This document shows, piece after piece, positions 55,584 through 63,874 of a DNA stretch of 64,000 nt (positions within the stretch are counted from its first letter, which is position 1; each line of letters starts with the position of its first letter). Source of the stretch: Janthinobacterium lividum (GTDB lineage Bacteria > Pseudomonadota > Gammaproteobacteria > Burkholderiales > Burkholderiaceae_D); contig NZ_JAAOLY010000007.1 in assembly GCF_011601275.1 (NCBI RefSeq), positions 211,904 through 275,903 of the forward strand, written 5' to 3'. Below the pieces are notes generated by a model, which was not told where the DNA came from, did not search any database, and saw only the letters and a program-made list of their open reading frames with translations. Position numbers and translations under genes: made by a program.

Positions 55584-56228
55584 TTAGCCGGCCGGTTTCA
55601 ACCTGCCGATGACGCTGGCCACCTTGGCCGTAATCATGTCGACCGCGGGGCCATTCGCGCCATGCGGCAAGATGACATCGGCATTGCGCTTGGTCGGCTC
55701 GATGAATTGCTTGTGCATCGGGCGTACCGTTTCCAGGTACTGCTCGATGACGCTTTCCACCGAACGGCCGCGTTCCGTGATGTCGCGTTGCATGCGGCGG
55801 ATGAAGCGCACGTCGGAGGCCGTGTCGACAAAGATCTTCAGCGACATCATGTTGCGCAAGTCTTCGTCATACAAGGCAAACAGGCCTTCGATCACGATCA
55901 CGGGCGCCGGCTTGACGGGTATGGTCCGGTTGGAGCGGTTGTGCAGCGTGAAGTCGTACTCGGGCATCTCGATCGCTTCGCCATTGCGCAAGGCCTGGAT
56001 ATGCTGCACCAGCAATGGCCACTCGAACGCCTGCGGATGGTCGTAGTTCTGCTGACGCCGGACTTCTGGGGAAAGATGGGTTTGGTCGCAGTAGTAGTCG
56101 TCCTGCATCACGACCGAGACCATGTCGGCGCCGAACGACGCCAGTACTTGTTGGGATACGGTGGACTTGCCACTGCCGCTTCCGCCAGCGACGCCAATAA
56201 CAAACGGTTGGAAGGAAATAGTATTCAT
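55584..56228 (-). CDS. udk: Uridine kinase
   Basis: Salvage enzyme of 214 aa that phosphorylates uridine and cytidine. The P-loop GVAGGSGSGKSTV is near residues 11-23, followed by 'MQDDYYCDQTHL', 'YDHPQAFEWPLLVQHI' and 'VIVIEGLFALYDEDLRNMM'. The ATG at 56228 gives the usual length; one 21 bases upstream is possible. The gene converges on the secretion cluster with 12 bases between the stops. Confidence 0.95.
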   Translation of the reverse strand: MNTISFQPFVIGVAGGSGSGKSTVSQQVLASFGADMVSVVMQDDYYCDQTHLSPEVRRQQNYDHPQAFEWPLLVQHIQALRNGEAIEMPEYDFTLHNRSNRTIPVKPAPVIVIEGLFALYDEDLRNMMSLKIFVDTASDVRFIRRMQRDITERGRSVESVIEQYLETVRPMHKQFIEPTKRNADVILPHGANGPAVDMITAKVASVIGRLKPAG

Positions 56229-56310
56229 GCCGAATGATACCGGAAACATGCGCGGACTGACAGGGACAGCTTGATCGGCCGAGCCAGGCTCCGCGGCTAC
56301 CGGCCACCGG

Positions 56311-56550
56311 CTAGCGGCGCTTGCGGTTGGCTTTTTCTTCCTTCAGTAGCGCCACACATTGCTCTGCCGAGGGAATCGTGGCCTCGGCAAGGATGCGGTG
56401 CCAGCCGCCGCAGTCCACGTCGGGACAGCCGCACAAGACCGTCCGCACGGGGTGAGCGATTCCTCCCGCCCGCTTCTGGAGGGCGTTCGTGCGCTCCTGG
56501 CTCTTGATGAGATCGACGAGGGCGCCACGGCGCAGAAATTTACCTGTCAT
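56311..56550 (-). CDS. Small conserved-looking protein with Cys cluster
   Basis: Unrecognised protein of 79 aa. A GGAGG site seven bases before the ATG supports it strongly. It carries C40-x-C42-x4-C47-x3-H51, which could bind zinc or iron. It is rich in Lys and Arg at both ends. It lies 18 bases after the DUF2199-like gene on the same strand, so the two probably form an operon. Function unknown. Confidence 0.65.
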   Translation of the reverse strand: MTGKFLRRGALVDLIKSQERTNALQKRAGGIAHPVRTVLCGCPDVDCGGWHRILAEATIPSAEQCVALLKEEKANRKRR

Positions 56551-56568
56551 TACCTGTCCTCCATGACG

Positions 56569-57072
56569 TCAGCCGGCATGCACCAGCAATGCATATAGTT
56601 CGGCCACCCGCTCCAGCGTGATCCCGTCGCGCTGTTCCACGGCCAGCGGATGGTCGGTCGGTTCGAGCTCGATGGCCGGGCGCACGCCGCCGTCGCGCAG
56701 GTGCACGCGGGTCTTCAGGTTCAGGGTAGCCGGATAGACGGGCAACTGCGTGCTGAGCCAGCCGAAGAAAGGGCCGACGTGCGCGCGCTTGGCGTCATGG
56801 AAGCAGGCATCCCAGGCGTCGAAGCTGTCGCCGCTCAGCGATACCCACACGCCCCAGCTGAATGGCTCGTCAGCGCCATGCACGGGAATGTCGATGGTGG
56901 CGCGCACGAAGCAGTGTTCCGCGTCGACGACGCAGGCGTCGCTGTCGAGCTGGCAGCGCGCTTCGCGCTCCGCAGGCGCCATCTGGTCGTACATCCATGG
57001 CGCGTCGGCGCCGAAGCTGGGCATGCCCGTGTGGGTCTCGCCGCAGGAGCGGCACAGGAAGGAAAAAGTCAT
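56569..57072 (-). CDS. DUF2199-like protein
   Basis: Protein of 167 aa. It starts MTFSFLCRSCGETH, with a CxxC pair near the start, followed by 'MPSFGADAPWMYDQMAPAER', 'CVVDAEHCFVRATIDIPV' and 'FSWGVWVSLS'. This pattern fits the DUF2199 family as I remember it, whose function is unknown. The ATG at 57072 was chosen because the family signature starts directly after it. It appears to be first in a two-gene operon. Confidence 0.75.
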   Translation of the reverse strand: MTFSFLCRSCGETHTGMPSFGADAPWMYDQMAPAEREARCQLDSDACVVDAEHCFVRATIDIPVHGADEPFSWGVWVSLSGDSFDAWDACFHDAKRAHVGPFFGWLSTQLPVYPATLNLKTRVHLRDGGVRPAIELEPTDHPLAVEQRDGITLERVAELYALLVHAG

Positions 57073-57274
57073 GCGTAAAAGCCGTTCATTCGTATCGTTG
57101 GTGGCGTTGACTGCCAAATAGTCACTTGGGAAAGCCGTGCGCGTAGTATTCAGGCAAGATGATATTCTACACAAGCCCAAGATGCACAGGCGGGACCAAC
57201 CGCGCCGCCCGCATTGCATGCCTGGCCTGCGTCAGTCTCGATGGATTGCATGGACTGTTTACCCGGAAGTAACG

Positions 57275-57441
57275 ATGAACGAAGAAAAATTTTGGCAGCG
57301 GATACAGCACATCGACCGTGCGGCCCTGAAAGACGGCGACCGATACGGCGCTGGAAGCATGGGCCGAAACTCTCGCCGAGTTGCCGGTCAAGGACAGCAA
57401 GGGCTTCGATGAGTACCGGGATTTTACCGCCAGCGTCGAGT
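57275..57441 (+). pseudogene. Frameshifted gene fragment upstream of TPR gene
   Basis: A protein-like sequence is split over two frames. MNEEKFWQRIQHIDRAALKDGD reads from 57275, then DTALEAWAETLAELPVKD and GFDEYRDFTASVEYE continue in the next frame from about 57341. Together they look like the N terminus of a DUF4240-type protein (FW near the start, 'F-x-EY' later), a tentative family guess. After about 57440 the reading frame no longer looks like this protein. It seems to be a decayed or deletion-fused locus. Confidence 0.45.
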
Positions 57442-57855
57442 ATGAAACCGGAAGCACATCCGCTTCCTGGCCCGGCCAAGGCGGCGATGGACGCCATCGC
57501 CGCAAGCAAGGCGCATATCCAGCTGGCCGGAGACGATGCCGGGCAATGGGAGGTGCACATGGCGGCCGCTGAAGCCGTGTTGCACAGCGCCTTGCCGGCG
57601 GCCCGGCAAGACACCGCCCTGATCACTTGCCTGGGCGCCGTGCTGTGTGACCAAGGCAAGTATGGGGAAGCCGTCAAGGTGCTGGAAACGGCGCTCAAGC
57701 TGGGATCGACGGACAGCCATACCCATTACAACCTGGGTGTGGCCCTGACGGGGCTGGCAAAACCGCGCAAGGCCATGGCGCAATTTGGCAAGGCCCACGG
57801 CCTTGCCGCGTCCAGCCTGACCTGGTCCGCCTACTTCGACCCGCAGGCCCAATAG
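57442..57855 (+). CDS. Small TPR-repeat protein, possibly a truncated gene
   Basis: Frame of 137 aa starting MKPEAHPLPGPAKAAMDA. At least two tetratricopeptide-like helices are visible ('ALITCLGAVLCDQGKYGEAVKVLETALKLG', and 'THYNLGVALTGLAKPRKAMAQFGKA', both shown in part). It has only a weak ribosome site, and the sequence before it encodes a broken gene in other frames. It may be the 3' remainder of a larger gene. Function unknown; protein-protein binding is all TPRs suggest. Confidence 0.55.
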   Translation: MKPEAHPLPGPAKAAMDAIAASKAHIQLAGDDAGQWEVHMAAAEAVLHSALPAARQDTALITCLGAVLCDQGKYGEAVKVLETALKLGSTDSHTHYNLGVALTGLAKPRKAMAQFGKAHGLAASSLTWSAYFDPQAQ

Positions 57856-57871
57856 GCGCGTACCACGAAAA

Positions 57872-58582
57872 TTATTCGAACTGCTTCCTGAACGCTTCGA
57901 ACTGCGCCGCCAGGCCATCGAAGTCGCTGCGCAATTGCAGCACTTCCTGCTCCAGCTGGGCGACACGGCTGCCCTGCTGCGGCGCGCTGACGGCGCCGGC
58001 GTAGCCTGCCGCCGTCTCGATCTGCGCCAGCGCTTCCTCGCCGCCCAGCAAGTGGCCGTAGCGCGGTTCCTTGGCGCCGGGGGCGACGGCCAGCTTGGCC
58101 ACCAGCGGCGGGTATTTGTCGATCAGGAACTGCAGGCCCGACTCCACTTCCGCCACGGACTTGAATTCATGTACGCGGCCGCTGCGGCTGCGGATTTCGC
58201 CCGCCGTCTGCAAGCCGCGCAGCATCAAAATCGTCAGGATGGCCAGCTTGTCCTGCTCCAGCGACCACTTGATGCGCATGCGGTGTTCGTACTTGGCGAC
58301 CCGGGCGCCGGCCTGCGTGATGCCGTTGACGAACTTGCGCTGCATCAGGCGCTGCAGCACGTCGTAGACGGTTTCCTCGGACAGGGCCATGACGGGATCG
58401 CGGCTGGACAGCTGGTTGCAGCCGTTCGTCAGCGCGTTGAGCGAGAGCGGATAGCTGTCCGGCGTCAGTGCTTCCTTTTCGGCCAGCACGGCCAACACGC
58501 GGATCTCGAACGGGTCGAGCAGATTCGGATTGTCAGTGCTTTTTTCTGCTGCGTTTTCAGCTATGTTTGCGTCTGTAGTCAT
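57872..58582 (-). CDS. yceH: YceH family protein (DUF480)
   Basis: Protein of 236 aa of the UPF0502/YceH family, made of two winged-helix domains. Family features are 'LLDPFEIRVLAVLAEKEALTPD', given here in part, 'YPLSLNALTNGCNQLSSRDPV', likewise, 'YEHRMRIKW' and 'EPRYGHLLGGEE'. A C-terminal coiled coil (VAQLEQEVLQLRSDFDGL) follows. The role is unclear, perhaps regulatory. It lies ten bases downstream of cysE on the same strand. Confidence 0.92.
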   Translation of the reverse strand: MTTDANIAENAAEKSTDNPNLLDPFEIRVLAVLAEKEALTPDSYPLSLNALTNGCNQLSSRDPVMALSEETVYDVLQRLMQRKFVNGITQAGARVAKYEHRMRIKWSLEQDKLAILTILMLRGLQTAGEIRSRSGRVHEFKSVAEVESGLQFLIDKYPPLVAKLAVAPGAKEPRYGHLLGGEEALAQIETAAGYAGAVSAPQQGSRVAQLEQEVLQLRSDFDGLAAQFEAFRKQFE

Positions 58583-58592
58583 GCCTGTATCC

Positions 58593-59342
58593 TTAATCAA
58601 CCAGCTTGTTCATTTGCTCGGAATCGAATTTATCACACTCGGGCACAGCCTGGCAGCAGATGCCCGCCGCCTTCAGTGTGGCAAGGATGGTTTCGATGCG
58701 CTGTTCCTGCGCCACGGCGTGCGTGATCAGGCCTTGCAGGGCCTTCGACAGCGGATCGTCGCCGTTGGGCGTGACGCCATACGCGGCGAACAAATGGGCC
58801 GTGCTGCCCTCGCGCAGGGCGCTGACATCCTTCTGCACGATGTGCGCGGGATTGCCCACGGCTGTCGCGCCGGACGGCACGGGTTTCAACAGCACGGCGT
58901 TCGAACCCACCTTCGCGTACTCGCCCACCGTGAAGCTGCCCAGCACCTGCGCGCCGGCGCCGACGATGACGCCGCGCTCCAGGGTCGGATGACGCTTGGC
59001 GCCGCTGTACAGCGAGGTGCCGCCCAGGGTCACGCCCTGGTAGATGGTGCAGTCGTCGCCGACGATGGCCGTCTCGCCGATCACCACGCCGAAGCCATGG
59101 TCGATGAAGACGCGCCGGCCGATGACGGCGCCCGGATGGATCTCGATGCCCGTGATGATGCGGGCGATATACGAAATGAAGCGCCCCACCCACTTCATGT
59201 GCCGCGTCCAGCACCAGTGCGCCCAGCCATGCATGACGATGGCGTGCAAACCAGGATAACAGGTCAGCACCTCCCAGCCATTGCGGGCGGCCGGGTCACG
59301 TTCGATGATGCTGTTGATGTCTTCGCGCAGGTGGTGGAACAT
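58593..59342 (-). CDS. cysE: Serine O-acetyltransferase
   Basis: Acetylates serine in the cysteine pathway (249 aa). The left-handed hexapeptide repeats are clear ('IHPGAVIGRRVFIDHGFGVV', 'IGETAIVGDDCTIYQGVTLG' and 'GVIVGAGAQVLGS'), with the catalytic His in 'DHGFG' and Asp in 'ERDPAA'. The C-terminal part after residue 180 is longer than in E. coli and contains two adjacent cysteines (GICCQAVPEC), like the SrpH/EpsC-type enzymes. The ATG at 59342 starts MFHHLREDI. Confidence 0.94.
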   Translation of the reverse strand: MFHHLREDINSIIERDPAARNGWEVLTCYPGLHAIVMHGWAHWCWTRHMKWVGRFISYIARIITGIEIHPGAVIGRRVFIDHGFGVVIGETAIVGDDCTIYQGVTLGGTSLYSGAKRHPTLERGVIVGAGAQVLGSFTVGEYAKVGSNAVLLKPVPSGATAVGNPAHIVQKDVSALREGSTAHLFAAYGVTPNGDDPLSKALQGLITHAVAQEQRIETILATLKAAGICCQAVPECDKFDSEQMNKLVD

Positions 59343-59415
59343 AATGAAAATGAATAAGGTGGAACGCAAATGGTAGCGTATTCGGCGGCGTGCTGCCGGA
59401 GAGGCAGATAAACAA

Positions 59416-59436
59416 CCGCCGCCTCAAGGGCGGCGG
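59416..59436 (-). terminator. Hairpin terminator after rlmB
   Basis: CCGCCGCC and GGCGGCGG form a perfect stem with a five-base loop. A TTTTTT run follows on the plus side and a shorter TTGTTT on the minus side. It lies between the rlmB stop and cysE, so it most likely ends the rnr-rlmB transcript. Confidence 0.7.
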
Positions 59437-59490
59437 CTGATTTTTTGGAAGCGCTGCAAAACGTTCAATGCAACGCAGCCATGGACGTTT

Positions 59491-60234
59491 TTAGGCTTCC
59501 AGCGCAATCCGCTGGCGGCGGGCTTCGTAGAGACACACGCCCGATGCCACGGACACGTTCAGACTCTCGACAGAGCCGAACATCGGGATGCTGACTAGGA
59601 TATCGCAGGTGTCGCGCGTCAGGCGACGCATGCCTTCGCCTTCGGAACCCATGACGAGGGCCGTCGGGCCCGTGAAATCGGCTTCGTACAAGCCTTTTTC
59701 GCCGTCGTCCGAGGTGCCGATCAGCCAGATGCCGCGCTCTTTCAGTTCACGCATGGTGCGCGCCAAATTCGTCACGGTGATGTACGGGACGGTTTCGGCG
59801 GCGCCGCTGGCGACCTTGGCGGCCGTGGCGTTCAAGCCCACGGCGCGGTCCTTCGGCACGATGACGGCATGTGCGCCGACGCCGTCGGCCACGCGCAGGC
59901 AGGCGCCCAGGTTGTGCGGGTCGGTGATGCCGTCGAGAATCAACAGCAGCGGCGGGCCGTCGATGGCGTCCAGCAGCTCATCGAGATTGCGCGCCAGCGA
60001 CAGTTGCGAGGCAAACGCGATCACGCCCTGGTGGCGGCGCGTGCCGACGATCTTGTCCAGACGCGACGAGTCGACAGGCATGACGCGCACGTTGGCAGCC
60101 TTGGCAGCGGCGATCATGTCCTTCATGCGGCCGTCGACGCGGCTGGCATCGACGAAAATTTCTTCCACGGACGACGCTTCATGACGCAGACGCGAGGTGA
60201 CGGCGTGGAAGCCGAAAATCATTTTATTCTTCAT
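59491..60234 (-). CDS. rlmB: 23S rRNA (guanosine-2251-2'-O)-methyltransferase
   Basis: SpoU-family methyltransferase of 247 aa. It starts [18 protein letters not shown]. The three SpoU motifs are intact: '[20 protein letters not shown]', '[13 protein letters not shown]' and '[19 protein letters not shown]'. It methylates G2251 in the peptidyl-transferase region. It follows rnr by 14 bases on the same strand, the normal arrangement. Confidence 0.96.
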   Translation of the reverse strand: MKNKMIFGFHAVTSRLRHEASSVEEIFVDASRVDGRMKDMIAAAKAANVRVMPVDSSRLDKIVGTRRHQGVIAFASQLSLARNLDELLDAIDGPPLLLILDGITDPHNLGACLRVADGVGAHAVIVPKDRAVGLNATAAKVASGAAETVPYITVTNLARTMRELKERGIWLIGTSDDGEKGLYEADFTGPTALVMGSEGEGMRRLTRDTCDILVSIPMFGSVESLNVSVASGVCLYEARRQRIALEA

Positions 60235-60248
60235 TATCTATCTATCGC

Positions 60249-62783
60249 TTATCGCTTGTTCTTGCTTGATTTTGATACAGTTTTTGCTGCACTTGGTGCC
60301 GCCGCAGCGGGTGCCGCGGCTGGTTTCTTGCTGCGCTTCGGCGCGGCGGCCTTGGGGGTGGCCTTGGCTGCAGGCTTGGCTTGCGCCTTGGCGCCATTGG
60401 AACGGCCGCCGGAACCCTTGCCAGCCTTGCCGCCGCCATTGACGCTGGTTTTGATCTCGTGGCGCTGCTCGGTCGCGGGACCGGGCTTGACCATCGATTT
60501 CTTTTCGCCCTTGCGCTTGCCGCCAGCTTGCTTGGCCGGCGCTTCTTCGCCCGCCAGTTCCGCATCGGTCACCAGGCGCAGGTCGATCTTGCGCGTTTCC
60601 AGGTCGACACGCGCCACCTGCACCGTCAGACGGTCGGTCAGCTGGTACCGCTTGCCCGTGCGTTCGCCGCGCAATTCATGGCGCGCATCGTCGTACTGGA
60701 AGTAGTCGGTGCCCAGCTCGGTGACGTGCACCAGGCCTTCGACAAACAGGGTGTCCAGTTGCACGAACACGCCGAAGGTGGTTACACCCGTGATGGTGCC
60801 GGTGAATTCCTCGCCCAGCTTGTCCTGCATGAAGTAGCACTTCAGCCATGCTTCCACATCGCGCGATGCTTCGTCGGCGCGGCGCTCGTTGGCCGAGCAG
60901 TGCACGCCCAGCGCGTCCCAGATCGTCAGGTCCGTCTTCTTCGGCTTGCCGTCGGCCTTGTCCTTGGCCTGCTGCTTGCGCGTGGCGTTCGACACGTTGG
61001 TGTTCAGTACGACCTTGTCGGACAGCTTCGGCTCGTATTTCTTGCCTTGCAAGATGGCCTTGATGGCGCGGTGCGTCAGCAGGTCGGGATAGCGGCGGAT
61101 CGGGCTGGTGAAGTGGGCATACGCCTCGTAGGCCAGGCCGAAGTGGCCGATATTGTCCGGGCTGTAGACGGCTTGCTGCATCGAGCGCAGCAGCATCGTC
61201 TGCAGCAGGGCCGCGTCGGGACGCTGCTTGATCTGCTGCATCAGAGTCTGGTAATCGGATGCCGATGGCGTGTCGCCGCCCGTCAGGTTCAGGCCAACCT
61301 GTTTCAGGAAGGTGCGCACTTGCGTGAGCTTTTCCTTGGTCGGGCTGGCGTGGATGCGGTAGGTGCCTGGGTGCTTGTTACGCAGCAACAGATCGGCCGC
61401 GCAAACGTTGGCCGCCAGCATGCACTCTTCGATGATCTTGTGCGCTTCGTTGCGCGTGCGGGGAATGATCTTTTCGATCTTGCCGGCGCTATTGCAGACG
61501 ATATACGTTTCCGTCGTCTCGAAGTCGATGGCGCCCCGCTCCGTGCGTGCTTTCAGCAAAGCGCGGTAGACGGCTTCCAGATTCTGCAGATGCGGCAGGA
61601 TGTCCGCGCGGCGTGCCGCTTCGGGACCCTTGGTGTTGCCCAGCACGGCAGCGACTTCGTCATACGTGAGGCGCGCGGCCGAATGAATGACGGCCGGATA
61701 GAACTGGTAAGCCTTCAGCTCGCCCTTGTCGCTGACGACGGCGTCGCAGACGAGGGTCAGGCGGTCGACGGCCGGGTTCAGCGAGCACAGGCCATTCGAC
61801 AGTTTTTCCGGCAGCATCGGGATCACGCGGCGCGGGAAGTAGACGGACGTGCTGCGTTCGAGCGCATCGACATCAAGCGCGTCGTTCGGTTTCACGTAAT
61901 GGCTAACGTCGGCAATGGCCACGATCAGGCGGAAGCAGTTGGCGCGGCCGATCTTGACGGGTTCGCAATACACGGCATCGTCGAAATCGCGCGCGTCCTC
62001 GCCATCGATGGTCACCAAAGGCACGTCGCGCAGGTCGACACGGTCTTTCAGGTCGGCGGCACGCACTTCGAACGGCAGCTTTTCAGCTTGCTTGAGGGCG
62101 GCGGCGGAAAAGATGTGCGGCACGTTGAATTTGCGCACGGCAATTTCAATTTCCATGCCGGGGTCGTCGAGCGCACCGAGCACTTCGACGATCTTGCCGA
62201 CCGGCTGCTTGAAGCGCATCGGTTGCTCGGTCAGCTCGACGCTGACGATCTGGCCGGCCTTTGCCTTGCCAACCGAACCGGTGACCAGAATGTCCTGGCC
62301 GATGCGCTGGTCTTCCGGCGCCACGACCCAGGTGCCGTTTTCCTGGATCAGGCGGCCGATGACGTGGGTATTGGCGCGGTAGGTGACTTCGACGATCGTG
62401 CCTTCCGGGCGGCCGCGGCGGTCCGTGCCGACGATGCGGGCCATGACCTTGTCGCCATGCAGTACTTTCTGCATTTCTTTCTCAGGCAGGAACAGGTCGG
62501 CGCTGGCGTCGTCGGGAATGACGAAGCCGAAGCCATCGCGGTGGCTGGTGACGCGACCGGCGACAAGCGCGCTCTGGTCGGCCAGGCTGAAAACACCGCT
62601 GGCGTCAGACTTGAGCTGGCCGTCGCGCTCCATCGCCTTCAGGCGACGAACGAGGACATCCATGGAATCGGCATGCACTTGCAGCGTTTTCCCGAGAGAC
62701 TGCGGGTCGAGAGGCGCGTTGACGCTGCGGAATATGCCGAGAATGTCCTCCCGGCTGGGGATGGTGTGGGTATTTTGGCTCAA
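60249..62783 (-). CDS. rnr: Ribonuclease R
   Basis: 3'-5' exoribonuclease of 844 aa that degrades structured RNA. An N-terminal winged-helix region is followed by cold-shock domains ('GRVTSHRDGFGFVIPDD') and the RNB domain with 'TIDGEDARDFDDAVYC', which holds the catalytic aspartates. An S1 domain ('GEEFTGTITGVTTFGVFVQL') comes next, then a very Lys/Ala-rich tail of about 90 residues. The start is TTG at 62783 without a good ribosome site; it gives MSQNTHTIPSRED, but a downstream start cannot be excluded. Confidence 0.96.
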   Translation of the reverse strand: MSQNTHTIPSREDILGIFRSVNAPLDPQSLGKTLQVHADSMDVLVRRLKAMERDGQLKSDASGVFSLADQSALVAGRVTSHRDGFGFVIPDDASADLFLPEKEMQKVLHGDKVMARIVGTDRRGRPEGTIVEVTYRANTHVIGRLIQENGTWVVAPEDQRIGQDILVTGSVGKAKAGQIVSVELTEQPMRFKQPVGKIVEVLGALDDPGMEIEIAVRKFNVPHIFSAAALKQAEKLPFEVRAADLKDRVDLRDVPLVTIDGEDARDFDDAVYCEPVKIGRANCFRLIVAIADVSHYVKPNDALDVDALERSTSVYFPRRVIPMLPEKLSNGLCSLNPAVDRLTLVCDAVVSDKGELKAYQFYPAVIHSAARLTYDEVAAVLGNTKGPEAARRADILPHLQNLEAVYRALLKARTERGAIDFETTETYIVCNSAGKIEKIIPRTRNEAHKIIEECMLAANVCAADLLLRNKHPGTYRIHASPTKEKLTQVRTFLKQVGLNLTGGDTPSASDYQTLMQQIKQRPDAALLQTMLLRSMQQAVYSPDNIGHFGLAYEAYAHFTSPIRRYPDLLTHRAIKAILQGKKYEPKLSDKVVLNTNVSNATRKQQAKDKADGKPKKTDLTIWDALGVHCSANERRADEASRDVEAWLKCYFMQDKLGEEFTGTITGVTTFGVFVQLDTLFVEGLVHVTELGTDYFQYDDARHELRGERTGKRYQLTDRLTVQVARVDLETRKIDLRLVTDAELAGEEAPAKQAGGKRKGEKKSMVKPGPATEQRHEIKTSVNGGGKAGKGSGGRSNGAKAQAKPAAKATPKAAAPKRSKKPAAAPAAAAPSAAKTVSKSSKNKR

Positions 62784-62836
62784 AAGTATTTCTATAGTTG
62801 TTATTGACAGTGATCAAACGGAAGACAAAGACCGAT

Positions 62837-62868
62837 GACATCACCGTCAATATTGACACGGTGATGTC
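62837..62868. promoter_or_regulatory. Palindrome upstream of rnr
   Basis: GACATCACCG and CGGTGATGTC are perfect inverted arms around TCAATATTGACA, whose first ten bases are themselves palindromic. It lies 54-85 bases before the rnr start, so it could be an operator or a leader hairpin. Confidence 0.55.
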
Positions 62869-62972
62869 CGGTAGTGTACCGGAGGACGCCTTGGTTTGCC
62901 TAACGGACAGCGTAGCGGAAACCGAACAAGTGCCCCGCCGATGAAAAAAAGGAGAAAAGCTGCGCAATGCAT

Positions 62973-63000
62973 TTGACTTCGGCAAATATTGCTCTATAAT
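62973..63000 (+). promoter_or_regulatory. Sigma-70 promoter ahead of tRNA-Leu cluster
   Basis: TTGACT and TATAAT are separated by 16 bases, a near-consensus promoter typical of stable RNA genes, about 190 bases before the first tRNA-Leu. Confidence 0.7.
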
Positions 63001-63191
63001 CTCGGTCTCTTGCAGCGACAAACCTTCACGGGAATGCAGTTGCAGGAAAGCGGTACAGGGTTGATGTGCAGTATGGAGCGAAAGCTCATCTGGCGCAAAA
63101 CTCTTCAAGTCGCTATAATAGCAGAATTGTTGCTAAGTTATTTGGCAACAAGTACTCGAGCAGTAATGTAATAAGTCACAGCAGCATCAGT

Positions 63192-63276
63192 GCCCACGTG
63201 GCGGAATTGGTAGACGCGCATGGTTCAGGTCCATGTGCCTTCGGGTGTAGGGGTTCGAGTCCCTTCGTGGGCACCA
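63192..63276 (+). tRNA. tRNA-Leu (anticodon CAG), copy 1
   Basis: An 85-base class II tRNA with encoded CCA. GCCCACG pairs with CGTGGGC, the anticodon loop CATGG-TTCAGGT-CCATG shows CAG (reads CUG), and a variable arm and a T arm (GGGGTTCGAGTCCC) are present. All four copies in this cluster are identical. CUG is expected to be the main leucine codon of such a GC-rich genome. Confidence 0.98.
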
Positions 63277-63288
63277 TTACCTAATTCG

Positions 63289-63327
63289 CAAAAAAGCCGC
63301 AAACTTTCACGAGTTTGCGGCTTTTTT
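63289..63327 (+). terminator. Rho-independent terminator after tRNA-Leu copy 1
   Basis: AAAAAAGCCGCAAACT and AGTTTGCGGCTTTTTT form a 16-bp stem with a six-base loop and a T-run. The same sequence begins again after copy 4 and is cut by the window end. Confidence 0.9.
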
Positions 63328-63500
63328 CATTTCCGCAGCGAAAAGCCCTCTCCTTCCAGCAAGCAACTCGCCTGACATGCCTGCGGACGAAAAGCTGCGC
63401 AAAAACGCTGAAAAAATAGGCAGAGCCAGCCTTTCTTCATAGGGAACAGCCCTTTTCAGGCGAAAAAACATGTTTCTTGAAGAAAAGTGCAAAATGTTGA

Positions 63501-63529
63501 TTGACCGAATGCGCGCCAGCCCTTATGAT
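63501..63529 (+). promoter_or_regulatory. Sigma-70 promoter for tRNA-Leu copies 2-4
   Basis: TTGACC and TATGAT are separated by 17 bases, 50 bases before copy 2. Because copy 1 has its own terminator, copies 2-4 form a separate transcription unit driven from here. Confidence 0.7.
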
Positions 63530-63578
63530 TTTGTCCTCGCTGCAGAACACGCAGCGACAAGCAGCAAGCAGTAACAAT

Positions 63579-63663
63579 GCCCACGTGGCGGAATTGGTAG
63601 ACGCGCATGGTTCAGGTCCATGTGCCTTCGGGTGTAGGGGTTCGAGTCCCTTCGTGGGCACCA
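63579..63663 (+). tRNA. tRNA-Leu (anticodon CAG), copy 2
   Basis: Identical over 85 bases to copy 1. First gene of the second unit, after its own promoter. Confidence 0.98.
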
Positions 63664-63732
63664 CCAGCAACGAGTTGTTCATCGTTGTGATCCGCAGTAA
63701 AGTAGTAAGATTGCAGTAACAAGCAGCACAAT

Positions 63733-63817
63733 GCCCACGTGGCGGAATTGGTAGACGCGCATGGTTCAGGTCCATGTGCCTTCGGGTGTAGGGGTTCGAG
63801 TCCCTTCGTGGGCACCA
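63733..63817 (+). tRNA. tRNA-Leu (anticodon CAG), copy 3
   Basis: Identical to copies 1 and 2. The spacers on either side of it (about 69 bases each) are homologous to each other, which shows tandem duplication with a period of about 154 bases. Confidence 0.98.
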
Positions 63818-63874
63818 CCAGCAACGGGTTGTTTTCGTTGTAGTCCGCAGTAAAGTAGTGAGATATAGCAGCAA

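Larger units (their letters stand above)
62784..63191. promoter_or_regulatory. Divergent region between rnr and tRNA-Leu genes
   Basis: No gene is seen in this 408-bp gap. It contains the rnr leader with a 32-bp palindrome (62837-62868), a strong plus-strand promoter (62973-63000) and a second TATAAT at 63114-63119 nearer to the first tRNA-Leu. Confidence 0.6.
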
